In this document: in pieces, positions 1-16,828 of the stretch
Position numbering within the stretch: position 1 is the stretch's first letter
Layout of the letters: each line of letters opens with the position of its first letter
Source: Anaeromyces robustus
Taxonomy: Eukaryota > Neocallimastigomycota > Neocallimastigomycetes > Neocallimastigales > Neocallimastigaceae
Assembly (NCBI GenBank): GCA_002104895.1
Contig: MCFG01000010.1
Span: 201,001-265,000 of the forward strand
Direction: 5' to 3'
Length of the DNA: 64,000 nt
Position numbers and translations under genes: made by a program
Notes under the pieces: model-generated
The model's input: the letters and a program-made list of their open reading frames with translations, nothing else
Told to the model about the DNA's origin: nothing
Database searches by the model: none

Positions 1-1458
1 ATATTAAGTACACGATCATTAATTTTTTTTCTACCATCAGAAACAATACAAACAATAACTTTTTTCCATCCATCCATACCCCATTTTTTATCTTTATTAC
101 ACATATAAGTAATATTTTCCATTACTGATGACATTGAACGAGCGAATAAAATTTCATCTTCATTATACCTAAAATAATGAAAAATATATATATATATATT
201 AAAATGATTTATATAGATTTAGTTAGTTAATTATTTATATTTATTTTAATATATAATATCTTAAATTCCATTAAAAAAAAAACAATAATAATAATATATA
301 ATATATATTATAAATATTATAAATATGTATTTTTCTTTTTTCTATTTTTTTTCTTACATTGTTAAAACAATAAAAAGTTCAGTTTGACGATTCCATAAAC
401 ATTGTCTTAATGTAAATTTATTTTTTTCAAAGTCATTTGGATCACAAGTAACAGCTGAATATCTTTTATTCATTATATATTTAAAAAGAATAATATCAAT
501 ATGATAATAAATTAATAATATATTATGTGAGTTAGTGGATAAGTAATATATATATATAAAATGAATTATGAATAATATAAACAAATTAAAAAAAAAAACA
601 TAATAATAAAATGATATAAATATTATATATATATATATGTATTTTTATCTTATTTATTTATGTATCTTTGTTTTATAAAAGTTACCTTAAATAACCAAAT
701 TCTTCAATTTCTCTTCCAAATACAGCTTTTCTTAATACACCATCTGGTACAGGACAATTAACAATATAATTACCTTTATATAATTGTACTTTTTTAATTC
801 TATTATTTGGATTAGTTGGATTTAAATTTGGTGAACTACTATTGTCTATATAAGAATTTCTTTGATTAATTGAAGGTGGACGATTTCCACCACCCATATA
901 AGGACTACCTGGTGCTTGATTAATAGATAAATTTGTACTTGAAATATTCATATTTGGTGTAAGTAATCCCATACTTGATTCATTCATATTTGCACTAACA
1001 TTAGAATAACTACTATTTGAACGAACAGCATTACCATAACCATTACCATTATTATAAGGATTTAAATAATCATTTGAATTCATTGGCATAGGAGGATTTG
1101 GTGACATAGGTCTTGAAGAAGGTGTATTTGGATTTTGAGTTGTCATAGGTCTTTGAGGATTTGGTGAACGATTACCATTCATATTCATATTCATATTTTG
1201 TGGTGGTCTTTGTTGACCTTGAGGTGTCATATTACCATTCATACTCATATTTTGTGGTGGTCTTTGAGGATTTGGTGAACGATTACCGTTCATATTCATA
1301 TTCATATTTTGTGGTGGTCTTTGTTGACCTTGAGGTGTAATATTACCATTCATATTCATATTTTGTGGTGGTCTTTGTTGAGCTTGTGGTGTCATATTAC
1401 CATTATTTGGTTGAGGCATTCTATATCCTCCACCTTCATTATTATTATTATTATTCAT
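1..1458 (-). CDS. CHS: Chitin synthase, N-terminal part (3' end outside window)
   Basis: Makes chitin from UDP-GlcNAc at the plasma membrane. Three exons are visible on the minus strand: 686..1458, 358..462 and 1..168; the gene continues past base 1. All junctions are GT..AG and join in frame. Residues 1 to about 215 are low complexity (Asn, Pro, Gln, Met) with tandem repeats. After them comes the fungal chitin synthase N-terminal domain: [17 protein letters not shown], then [32 protein letters not shown], and [17 protein letters not shown], the signature of class I-III enzymes. The catalytic QRRRW region lies beyond the window. The start is the ATG at 1456-1458, followed by an Asn run; the long disordered N-terminus is typical of this subfamily. 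Family assignment is secure; class I, II or III is not resolved. Confidence 0.93.
1144..1413 (-). repeat. In-frame tandem repeats in the chitin synthase N-terminus
   Basis: Five or so imperfect copies of a Met/Asn/Gly/Asn - Pro/Gln - Arg/Pro/Pro/Gln module alternate between two types, one with [10 protein letters not shown] and one with [13 protein letters not shown] copies are nearly identical, so the array expands in multiples of three and keeps the frame. It lies ahead of the conserved domain and probably only affects the disordered tail. Confidence 0.85.
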
Positions 1459-3972
<2,514 letters not shown>

Positions 3973-5902
3973 TTATGTTTTCTTTTGTGGACTTAAAATA
4001 CCTTCCAATTGTGTCTATTTATTATTGTTTATATTTATATTTATTTAACATATATATATAAAATTAAAATATTAATAATTTAAATTATTTATATAATTAT
4101 AAATAAAAATAAAAATTTATATATGTTGAAATGAATATATGATGTAAAATGAAGAAAAAAAAAAGAATTTTTTTTTTTCTATTTTATTTTTCCATTTTAA
4201 ATTATAAATATTTATATAAATTATATTAACCTTTAATTGAACATTTGTTTTCTTTAAGAAAGCAATTTCTTCTGCATGTTTTCTTTCTTCCATTGCTCTT
4301 TGTTCCGCTTCATGCTTTTCTATCATTTCACATTTAGCTTTAAGTTCTGTAACTTGTTGTTCTAATTGTGCTTTTTCTTCTTCTAATTCTTTAATCTTTA
4401 ATTATTATATTATTTTTTATATTTATTTTAATAATAATTTTAAAATTAAAATATAATACATATATATAATTAAATATTAATATAAAAATTAAGATTTAAT
4501 ATATCAATAAAAATTATATTAATTTATAATTCATTTTCTTTTTTTTTTTTCTTTTTTTTTTTATTATATATAAATACTAATATATATATATATATATTAT
4601 TTGTTATTTGTTATATATAAATAAAAAAAAATTTTTTTATACCTTATTTTCCATATCAGTTTTTCCTTGTTCTTCTTGTAAAGCTTTTCTCATACCAAAA
4701 GCAACACTACTTTCATATAAAGTTTGATATGCAGCAATAGACATTCTAATTTCATCACGAATTCTTAATAATAATAAACCTCTTTCTTGACAATTAATGG
4801 TGACTTGTCTAATAAGTTCATCTATTTAAAAGGTTATTTTTTTTAATTAATTTATATTTTGATATTTTTATTTTTTTTTTAATACAAGTACAATTATATA
4901 TATAAATAAAGAATAAAAGATATTTAGAATATATCTATAAATATTTAATTAAATTATTAATTATAAGATAAATACCAAAGCATTGACTATATAAATCTCT
5001 TCTGACTGGACAAATACCAGTTTCTCTTGCTTGCCTTTTTTGTAACATATGATCTAATTGTTCCTATAATATATATATTATATATTATATATTTATAGGA
5101 AAATAAATAAAATAATAATATAATTATTATTAGAAATGAATAATATAGTAATAATAATAATATATAAACTTTTTTTATTTTTATTTGATTATTGTTGTAA
5201 TAATTCTTTATTATACTATTTATTGTAATTAATTTTTTATTCGACATTTAAATTTTTATTTCAAAGTTTTTATTTCCTTTATATTATAAAAAAAATAATA
5301 TGCTTTTTTTTAATTAATTACTTGTAAATTTATAACATCTAAACGAGTTGCAGGTGTACTAGAAACTCTTTGAATCCAATATTGACCTTGTTCATCCCAT
5401 TCCCTTTTTTTATTATTTAAATATTATGATATTATGTATTATATATATTTTTATTGAAAAAGTGATTAAATAGTAATAAATTCAAAATTTGATTTTATGA
5501 AATAATAAAAAGAAAATGAAAAAAAAAAAAAAAAAAGAAAAAAGAAAGTTAATTATGTGTTAGATTTATTTAAATAAAATTTATAATACTTTACTATATT
5601 TTATTTTTTATTTTTTTTTATTTTTTTTTATTTTTTTTTATTATTATGTATATTATATACCTTGGTGGTAATATAGAATTTAAAACATCTTCTGTTTGAT
5701 TTGGAGTTTTAAGACGACCTTTATCATCGACAGGAGGTAATTTTTTCATACCAGAAGGTTGATTACTAAATTTTTTATCAATGGCATTATTCTTCATCAT
5801 CCCTGGAATATTTTTAATACCAGAGATACCTTGTCCATCTGAACGAGAAACTAATACAGGATTATCATATTTAATTAATGAAGCAGCAGGTTGTATCATC
5901 AT
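3973..5902 (-). CDS. DNALI1: Axonemal dynein light chain p28 / DNALI1
   Basis: Light chain of inner-arm dyneins, which bend the flagellar axoneme. Six exons: 5661..5902, 5322..5403, 4976..5063, 4643..4821, 4231..4395 and 3973..4014, giving 265 residues, the usual size for p28. Diagnostic stretches in order: IQPAASLIKYDNPVLVSR at the N-terminus, DVLNSILPPREW, QARETGICPVRRDLYSQCF, DELIRQVTINCQERGLLLLR, IRDEIRMSIAAYQTLYESS, AFGMRKALQEEQ. The last 90 or so residues are a charged coiled coil ending LEGILSPQKKT and TAA. A second Met directly follows the first and could be the start. The gene is head to head with CEP120, another flagellar gene. Presence of p28 shows that the organism builds motile flagella. 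The six-exon join is phase-consistent. Confidence 0.95.
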
Positions 5903-6328
5903 TTTGGTAACGTTTTTTTATTTATAATTATTTTAATTTTTTAAAGGATATGAAATAGAAAAAAAAGAGTATTACTAATAAAATTTGCTAATTAACAGAT
6001 AGAAATCTATTATATTAGTGGATTGTATATAATGTATAGAATTATTAAAATGTATATTTATAATTTGATATTTTTAATTGTTTTTATTAAATTTTTTATT
6101 TATGATTATATATTATATTTTTATTTTTTTATTATATAAATTGTTAATAATTATTATTAAAAATTTAAAAAATAAGAAACAACACAAATAAATAAAAAAA
6201 AGTTAAAAAAAATATTTTTTATGATTATATAATATGTTACAAATAATAACAAATTTAAAAAAATAAATTTGTGGAAAATATAGTCATAATCATATTAATA
6301 ATTTAGTTAATAAATAATAATATTAGTA

Positions 6329-6360
<32 letters not shown>

Positions 6361-7102
6361 AAAATATATAAAAATATATTTTATAAGTATTTAAAATATG
6401 CACATAAAAGAAATAAAGAAAAAAATTCATTTTTGTTTGGTTATCATCACCATGCGGAGATTAAAAATATTTTTTTTATTATATTTTGATATAATGTAAA
6501 AATTTACAAAATAGATCATAATAAAAAATATTTAATTAATTTATTATATGAATAATAAAAAAAAATTTAAATTAAATATATATATATATTATATATAATA
6601 TAAATAAGAAAAAAAAAATTTAATAAAATCTTTTATTTTATTATATATATTAAAGTTATTTTATATATAATATTTTTTATTTTCTTGTGTGACATAAAAA
6701 ATATTAATATAACAATTTTTTTTTTATTTTTTTTTTAAATTAAAAAGAGAATTTATTTAATTCTATAAAATATTTTTTTTTTTTTTGAAAAAGGTCAATT
6801 AATTATATATATGTATAAAAATAGAGAATTAAGAAATTGTAATTGTAATATATATACCCAACTTATTTATTTTTCTGTTGTTATAATTACATGATATATA
6901 AATAATAAATTAATTCAAAATAATTTATATTATACTTGAAAAAAGATATTTTTATTATCAATTATATATAAAAAAATTATTAATGAAATCTTTGATTCTT
7001 AAGAAATTTACAATTCTCAATTCATCTTTATAATTTTTTCAAATAAATAAAAAATATTAATAATAATAACGAAAATATTTCAAAAGTAATAATATAAAGA
7101 AA
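5903..7102. promoter_or_regulatory. Divergent intergenic region between DNALI1 and CEP120
   Basis: 1.2 kb with no coding signal separates the start codons of two flagellar genes read outwards. It is almost pure A/T; the only mixed-composition patch is near 6434-6461. It must contain both promoters. No recognised element can be assigned. Confidence 0.5.
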
Positions 7103-8078
7103 ATGTCTTTAAGAAGCAAATTTACAATATTGGTAACATGTATTGAAGGTAATATATATATATATATTAGTAAAAAATAATTTTTTAATGAAAATTGTTA
7201 CAGATGTTCAATAAAAAATGTCAATTAAAATTAAATTTCAATGTTTTTTTTTTTTATAGAATTTTTTCATAAAATAAAAATATAATAGTTATATAAAGAA
7301 TACGTAATATATATAATTATTATAATTTTTATTATAACTTTTTTTTTTAAATTTTGATTTCAATTAATAATATATAATTTATATATATATCTTTTATATA
7401 AATATTTAAATATATGAATAAAAAAAAATTAATGATAATGATAATATATAACTTATATATTTAAATAAAATTATTTATATTTAATATAAATAAAAAATAA
7501 AAATATCAATAAAAAAATATAGGAAGATATTTTTTAAAAGAAAATAAAAAAAAATTATATCTTCAATGTCGATTTAATAATGAAATTTTAACTACAGATC
7601 CTGTAGAATATAATAGTGAACCTATATGGGATACTGAATTAACGTGGGACTTAGAATCAAAAGTTTTACATTTTTTAAAATCTCAAAGAGTATCATTAAA
7701 ATTAATATGTTATTCATTATATCGTAAAGAAAGGAAAAGTTTAGGATATATTATGTTAGATTTAAGAAGTGCTTCAGGGTTTCCACCAAAAGAACGTTGG
7801 TATCCTTTATTAAATTCAAAATCTAATGGATCTAATCGACCTGAAATTAAAATAGCTTTTGGTATAGGTCACAAAGAAAATTTAATTGAAACAACAACAA
7901 CAAATAATAATAATAATAAAAGTAATAATAATAATATGACAATATCAGAATTAAGTTATTCACCTCCAATAAATTTAATTAATAAATATTCTGAATCAAT
8001 TTCACCAATGAATTTACCAAATGGAAATAATAAAAATAATATAAGTGGAGGCGGAAGTAATAATAATGTTAATATTAT

Positions 8079-8111
<33 letters not shown>

Positions 8112-8705
8112 TTCTTTACTTGAACCTCTATTAACAAATGATGGATTTTATAAAATTGGTCAAGGAAATGATGAATTTATATTAATTATATCATTAGTAG
8201 CAACTTATAATTTAAATAAATTAATAACTAATATAACTACTTCAAAATTAAAAAGTGAAAAATCAAAATATAATTTTTGTTATTCTATTCTTGGTAATGA
8301 AATCAAAACAGAAGAATTTGATAATATTAATAAACCTTCTTTTTCAATAGAAAGAGTTTCAATACGTTTTCGTTCAACAAAACAAGAATTAATAAAGTTT
8401 TTTGAAAAACTTTCCAGTATAAAAATATTATTAAATCAAGAAACTAAAACAATAGCATATTCACAAATAGATTTAAATACATTATGGGATCAAGATAAAG
8501 CAGAATTTAATCCAATATTTCGTAAAAATATTCCATTATTTAGAGTTGGTACAAAAGATAGAACCATTATATCAAATGAAATACAACCTCAAGTTATGAT
8601 ATTAATGTGTTTACAACCCCTAAATAATAATTTAGAAGAAATTATGAATAAAGTAGATAGAATGATTGAAAATAATAATATAGAAACTGATAGTTTTTTG
8701 TTTAT

Positions 8706-8739
<34 letters not shown>

Positions 8740-9073
8740 ATATATTATCAAGATGAAAATAATAATAATTATAATGAGAATGAAAATGTAAATAATATGA
8801 ATATTAATTATAATAATATTACTGAAGAAAATAATGTTCATGAACATTATTTTTTGACAGAGGAAAATGATCATAATAAATCAGATATTAATAATAATAA
8901 TAATAATTATTTAATGAAAGAAGGTGAAAATGAAAATCATATGATGTTGAGTAATTATTCTATAAATGAACAAGAAAATAATAATATCAATTTTATTGAT
9001 AATGGTAAAAATGTGAATATGAATGAAAATATAAGTTCAAATAATGAATTAATCAAAAATAATAATGAAATTC

Positions 9074-9112
<39 letters not shown>

Positions 9113-10197
9113 ATAATAATAATAATGAAAATGAAAAATTAAATAATACTATTGAATATCATGATAATGTGAATTCTACAATTAATGAAAATGTTATTGA
9201 AGAATTAAGTTTTAATATAGAAAGTATTAAAGATTTTTCCTTAAAAAATGAATATGAAAATCCCAATAATATTAATAATAATATTAGAACTGATGAAGAA
9301 ATTCCTATTAATAATAATAATATGAAAAATCAAATATATAATGATAATGAGTATAATGATATTAATAATGAAAACAATATGAATAATAACAACATAAATA
9401 ATATCAATAACAATAATAATAATATAAATAAGGATATAGATATAGAATACAATAAAAATATTAATGGCGATTTTATAAATAATAATAATAATAATAATAG
9501 TAATAATATTATTATTAATGAAAATAGTTTCCCATATATTGATGATTCCAATATGAATTTAGATAATACAGAAAATATTCAAACAGATTTTATTTTAGGA
9601 GAAGATAATACAGAATTATTAATAAATAATGTAGCTACAACCATTGAACGACCCACTTTAGTAGAAGATATTATTCCAAGTAAAGATATAGACATAGACA
9701 TTAATAATTATAATGATACTAATGTTATTATTAATAATAATGAAGAAATGATAGATAAGAAAGTAATAAATAATAATATAAAAAATAATGAAAATTTTAT
9801 ATCCAAATTACCAGTAGCTATTATGACTAAAAATCATATGGTAAAAAAGCCAGATGGAGCATTAGCAATAAGTAAAATAATATATATATATTTTAAATTA
9901 ATAAAAAAATTAATATGATCATATATAAATTAATTATATTTAATAATAATTATTTTTTTTTTTATTTATTTTATTTTTTTTATAATAATTAAATAATAAT
10001 TTAAAGATAATAAGTATAATAATAATAATAATAATATAAAAAGTAATTCAGAGGGTAATATATATAAAATTGACAATAATCATAATATTAATAATAACAA
10101 TGATAATATTAATAGAAAAGCATTTTCATCTGATAATATACAAAATGAACAAATGAATATCATCACTAATGAATTTATCAAAAATATTAATAGTATA

Positions 10198-10234
<37 letters not shown>

Positions 10235-10372
10235 TTAATAATAATGAGAATATTAATATTAATGAAAAAAGTAATGACATCATAAATAAAACTATTATTA
10301 ATAATCCTATTTCAAATAAAAAAATAAATAATATAAATAAAAATTCAATTCATAATATTTTTGACAATAACG

Positions 10373-10444
<72 letters not shown>

Positions 10445-10995
10445 TAAGAAATAATAATATTAATAATAAGATTAATAATAACAATATCATGAATGGTAAT
10501 AATATTAATAATACTAATAATATAATGAATAAGAATAATTATCAAAATTCTGAAGAAATTGATATTTTCCAAGCTATTAATTGGCATCAATATAAATTTA
10601 CAATTGATTTACAAAGTATAAGGAATATTAAAATGAATTATGAAAATATATATTGTAAATTTTTATATTTACCATTTGGAAATAAATTACCCCATTTAAC
10701 GGATCCACCTATTAATATTATAAAAGATATTAATGAAGTTTTTTTACCAAATTCTTATTATTCTTATGAATTTTTTATGGATCCTTTAGTACTTAAAAAT
10801 TCATTAGAATCCATTCCATTAGAAATAGAATTATGGAAAAAATATTATTTTGAAGAAGATAAAGTTGATGAATATCATGAAAATAAAGAAATTAAAATAG
10901 GTAGAGCCACATTATTTATGAATGAAATTTTAAATATGCCTGAAATTTCAAAAAATATAAAGACAAAAAACAACAACAACAACAACAACAACAAC

Positions 10996-11044
<49 letters not shown>

Positions 11045-11514
11045 GTGTTAAACAAAATTGTATTCAACAATGGAATCAATATATTCCAATATTTTCAATT
11101 GAAGGTATAGGAGTATCATTAGAAAAAATAGGTGAAATAAGAATTCGATTACAATTAGAAGATTATGGTCTAATAGAAGATAAACCTATACCTATCAATC
11201 TGCAAAAATCAAATCCAATGAATGAAGTAACTTCATATAATCAAGGTAAATTTTTATATATCGATAATAAAAATAAAGATTTAATATAATATAATATAAT
11301 ATAATATAATATAATATAATATAATATAATATAATACAATATAATATAATAATAATGTAATAATAATAAAATATTAAATATACATTTATATATTTTTTTT
11401 TCCTATGTATTAGATTATAATAAAAATGAAAATAATAATTTAAAATCTATATCAAAAAATCTATTTAATAATAACAATATTAATAAACAGCAACAAGTAG
11501 AACAACAATTACAA

Positions 11515-11553
<39 letters not shown>

Positions 11554-12633
11554 TATACCAAAAATAAAGTTAAGACATATAATAATAAGAATTCAAATTC
11601 TTCTAAACATAAGAAAAAACATCAAAATTCCTCACCAATATCTGTAACAACTTCAACTTCAACTATTACTACTAATGATAATGATGAAGAATTTACATCA
11701 TCAACAAGTGATGATGATGATGATGATGATACCTCAAGTACAATATCTATTCATGAAACGAATGAATATAAAGTAGCTATAGAACTTGAATTATGGAAAC
11801 AAGCCGAACAACAAAAATTTAAAAAAGAATTAAAAAAAAAGGAAGAAGAATTAATAAAACAATATAGTAAAGAATGGAATCGACGAGATCAAGAAAGAAA
11901 AGAAATATTAAATAAAAAATTAAAAGAATTAAAAGAATTTGAAGATAAAGTTAAAGATTTAATTAATAATTTAGAAAATCGAGAACAAAATTTAATAAAT
12001 GAGGAAGAAGAATTAAAAAATCAAAAAAATGAATTAGAAAGAGAATATCGATTAAAAAATTCAACAATAGAAGATTATGAAAAATGTATTAGGGAAGAAT
12101 GTCGATGTAATCTAGAAGTAGCCAATCGAAAAGCAGAATTATCTGAAAAAAAATATAAGGAAATAATAAAAGAATTAGAAAAAGAAAAAATAAAATATGA
12201 AAAATTAAATGAAGAATATGAAAATTATAAAAATAAAATAAAAGAATCCAATGAAACAAAATTAATACAAGAAGTAAATCAACTAAAACAAGACAATGAA
12301 AATTTAAATAAACAATTACAAGCATTAAAAAAGACAAAAAAATATTATAAAACCGAATGGATTATAACATTAAAAGAATTATCTAAAACAAAACAATTAC
12401 TTCAAGAAAAATTACTTAAAGAAAGAGAAAGAGAAAAAGAAAAAGAAATCAAAAAGAAATTAATTATGATGAATGAAAGTAATCAATCTAATAATAATAA
12501 TAATAATAATAATTATCAAATGTATTCTGATAAAGAAAAGTTAAATAATATAAATAATGATAATAATAATAACATATATTATAATAATGAAGAAGAAATT
12601 CCTATTAAATTAAACAATGATAATGAAGAATTA

Positions 12634-12664
<31 letters not shown>

Positions 12665-12789
12665 TTAGAAATACTACACCTAGTTTTATGAATTATCAAA
12701 ATAATCCAAATCTATGGTATAACTCACCCCCTCAAAATAATAATAATTTAACTAAAGATTTACTAAGTTTAATTACTCAAGTTTTATTA

Positions 12790-12829
<40 letters not shown>

Positions 12830-13395
12830 GTAATAGTAATAATAAGGATATAAATAATAATAATAATATCATTGAAAAGGAAAAACTAAATAATAATATT
12901 AAAAAGGAAGAAAATACTGATGATAATGCCAATAAAACCAATAATATAAATAATGAAAAAGAAATAGAAAAGATTGATGTAATAAAGGAAGAGAAAAGTA
13001 ATAATAAGGATGAAAGAATAATAAATAATAATGAAAATAATAATGAAAATAAAAATGAAAAAGAAAATGAAAATAATAATAATAATAAATTTGATATTAA
13101 AAATCTTAAACGTAAAATGAATGATCAAGGAGTTTATATATGGGGAATTAATTTTGATAAAGAAGGAAAAGAAGAAGAAGAAATCAAAAACAAAAAACCA
13201 CCAAAAGATTGGATAAGTTTTACTCATCAACCAAATTTATATATGATACCCTATCATTTAATGAATCATCAATTGATACCAGAAATAAATCGATTAATTG
13301 ATGAAAGAGATGATTTATTAAATACAGAAATATATAGTGAAAATGATGATTTAATTTATGGATTAAATAATCGTATATATGAATTAATCAAATAA
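7103..13395 (+). CDS. CEP120: Centrosomal protein CEP120 homologue, Asn-expanded
   Basis: CEP120 acts in centriole elongation and basal-body assembly. Four exons: 7103..7148, 7523..9871, 10007..11245, 11414..13395, giving 1871 residues, nearly twice the animal protein (about 990). N-terminal C2 domain at residues 1-125 (ILVTCIEGRYF, LYLQCRFNNEILTTDPVEY, SLGYIMLDLRSASGFPPKERW). DUF3668 region at about 225-375 (FCYSILGNEIKTEEF, FSIERVSIRFRSTKQELIKF). A second C2 region begins near residue 986 (WHQYKFTIDLQSIRN, EVFLPNSYYSYEFFMDPL, IPLEIELWKKYYF). From about 1328 a long coiled coil opens with YKVAIELELWKQAEQQKF. The C-terminus, LIPEINRLIDERDDLL followed by a short helix, matches the conserved CEP120 end. 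Poly-Asn tracts fill the linkers and even interrupt the second C2 region. Intron phases agree throughout. Confidence 0.94.
10381..10442 (+). repeat. AAT run coding poly-Asn in CEP120
   Basis: About twenty uninterrupted AAT codons. Comparable runs occur at 10198-10236, 10969-11043 (AAC then AAT) and 12791-12831. The AAC-to-AAT shift inside the 10969 run suggests independent codon-level expansions. Confidence 0.9.
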
Positions 13396-14237
<842 letters not shown>

Positions 14238-15253
14238 TTATTTATTTTTCTTGTCATTATTAACTGGGGATTTCTTTCCATATTTAATCAATATTTGATC
14301 TTCAATATCATCTAAAGCCCATGAATGTTCAACAATTTTAACTTCTTCAGCTAAACTCTTGTGTAATTTATTAAATCTATCTTTTTGGTTTGGAGCCATT
14401 TGCATTTGTGGAGCAATATCTTTAGCACTACCAGCAGCTAATAAATAAAATAAAATAAAGTAAATCAGAATTAATAAATAAATAAATAAATAAATAAATA
14501 ATAATATATAAAATAAAATAAAATAAAAAAGTTTATATATTAATATTATATAGTATTATTAAATACAAGTTTTAAGAGAATAAATATTTTTATTCTCATG
14601 ATATTTTTACTATTCTAATATTTTATTTTATTAAAAACTTTCACTCTTAACTTACAATTGTTACTTCCAAGAATTAAAGAGAAAATACCACCAAGACCAA
14701 ATAAGTTAAAGAAATACCATGAAAGAGAAGAAACCCAAGAAATATCTAAGTTTTGAGTGTCAATACCACGTTGGAACATTTCTTTGAAACGAGTTGGTAA
14801 GTAGAATGGTAACTTAACTTTATATATCAGAAATTAAAAAGATAAAAATTAAAAAAAAAAAAAAATTAACATTAATTATAAATATTTATTATATATCATA
14901 TATCATATAACAAAAAAAAAATTAAAAATATATAGAATATATAAATATATGACATACTAATAACAAAACCAGCAAAGAAATAGGAAACCCAACTCATTAA
15001 AACATATTGTGGAATTAAATTGGCAAAAGCTTTCTTCATACCAGTCATAGTACTTTCCATATTAGCTGGATCAAGCATATCTCCATTTGCTGTAGCATTT
15101 GGATCATTTAAATATTTACCACTGTTATAAGCATCATACCAGTAATTCTTTCTAAGTTTGAAAGTGGATTCTGGTATATAATTTTTATTAGCAATAAAAA
15201 GTCTACCATATTTTACAGCAAGACTATAAAAAAATTATATAAATATTTAAATA

Positions 15254-15317
<64 letters not shown>

Positions 15318-15977
15318 TAATTATTTAATTATTTTATTTAAGTTATTTTTTTTTTTTTTTTTCCATTTCTAATATTTATCATTATTTTTTATTTAGGTTA
15401 TTTTTTTTTCAATTTCTAAAATCATTATTCTATTCAAACGAACCTTTCTTTAACTTCTCCTGTTGATAAGGATTGATTAACTGAAAGAATGGTTGTTATA
15501 TTGTGACGTAAAATACCAACAAGAAACATAACAATCATAATTGGGAATAATACCTAAATGAAATAACAATGAATATTATAAAAAAAAAATAATAAATATT
15601 AAGATAAATAATAATAAGAAGAAATGTATAAATAAAATGTATAAATAAAAGAATATAAAATTTAAATAATAATTATTTATATTATATTTACCCAGTATTT
15701 AATGGATGGATCAAGATATAAATCTTGACTAAATAATTTATAAGAAATTTTTAAATTTTATGTTATGAAATCAAAACAACAACAATAATAATAATATAAT
15801 AAAATATCAATAGATTTTATTATATTAATAAAATTATAATATTCATTATAAAATTAGTATTAAAAAAAATAAAAATAATAATTTTTTTATAATAATATTA
15901 ATTTTATATTTATTAAAATAATATAGATATTATAATATACTTCTTATTTATTACCTTTCATACATAGAACCCGCCAT
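14238..15977 (-). CDS. EMC3: ER membrane protein complex subunit 3
   Basis: EMC3 is the Oxa1/YidC-type insertase subunit of the ER membrane protein complex, which inserts and folds multipass and tail-anchored proteins. Six exons: 15955..15977, 15692..15728, 15444..15553, 14958..15223, 14656..14817, 14238..14437, coding 265 residues, close to the usual 261. Exons 1 and 2 are only 23 and 37 nt. Hallmarks: [20 protein letters not shown] (first membrane segment), [10 protein letters not shown], a methionine- and asparagine-rich cytosolic loop ([20 protein letters not shown]), [44 protein letters not shown], and [14 protein letters not shown] near the C-terminus. The tail is Lys/Asn-rich and ends in TAA. 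Divergent from copine, convergent with CEP120. Confidence 0.96.
15252..15316. repeat. (ATT)n microsatellite in an EMC3 intron
   Basis: About twenty ATT units lie in the intron between EMC3 exons 3 and 4. Confidence 0.9.
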
Positions 15978-16797
15978 TTTCTATCCTTTTTATTATACTA
16001 TTTATTTAACTTTTTCTATTTTATTCTAATTTTGAATATTATCTTCTTTCAATCCTGAGTACTTGATGACAAAATTAAATTAATGATATTTAAAAATAAA
16101 TATATTAAAAATGACAAATTAGTATTTATATATTTGGTAATTTAACAATGCAAAAAAAAATAAGATATTATTTAAATTAATTATATTATTAATCATTTAT
16201 TCAATTATAAATATATTTCTCATTTATCTACATGTTTAAATGTTTATTTGCATTATTTTTTTCATTATACATCTTTATTTACTGAATAGTAATTATACAT
16301 ATTCCTATTTTCTTTTTCTTTCTTTCTTTTATTTCTTTTCGTTTATTATTTTTTTTTTTTTGTTTATTTTTTTATTATTATTATCATCATTTTTTATTAT
16401 TTTTATTATCATTTTTATTTTGTTTTTATTTTTATATTTATTTTTATAATTTATTGATTTCAGTGATTATATAAATTTTATTGATATATAAAAATTGTAA
16501 ATTCTTTTTTTTTTTAGAAATATATTTTTATAAAATCTTTTTCTATAAGTTCATTTTTTTTATTTTTATTTTTTTTTTATCATTGTTAATATTGTTTTTT
16601 TATTTTTTAAAACATATATATATTTAAAAAGCTGTACATTATTTTGATGATTGATAATTCTATTTCAATTATTCTTTTTGTAATGATGATTAAAAAAAAA
16701 AATATTTATATGAAGTTATTATAAATATATTATATTATATAAATAATATAAACCTTTTTACGAAAATACGTAATCTTTTCTTTTATTTTATTTTTTC

Positions 16798-16828
<31 letters not shown>

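Noticed and set aside
6434-6461. RFX X-box in the DNALI1/CEP120 intergenic region (GGTTATCATCACCATGC)
   Set aside because: It lacks the two proper RYYNYY / RRNRAC half sites; similarity is superficial.
8632-10590. Long antisense reading frames opposite CEP120 (poly-Ile/Leu)
   Set aside because: They are the reverse complement of AAT runs, with no independent coding character.
16240-16449. Phe/Ile-rich frame upstream of copine
   Set aside because: Pure T-rich low complexity; no start context or homology.
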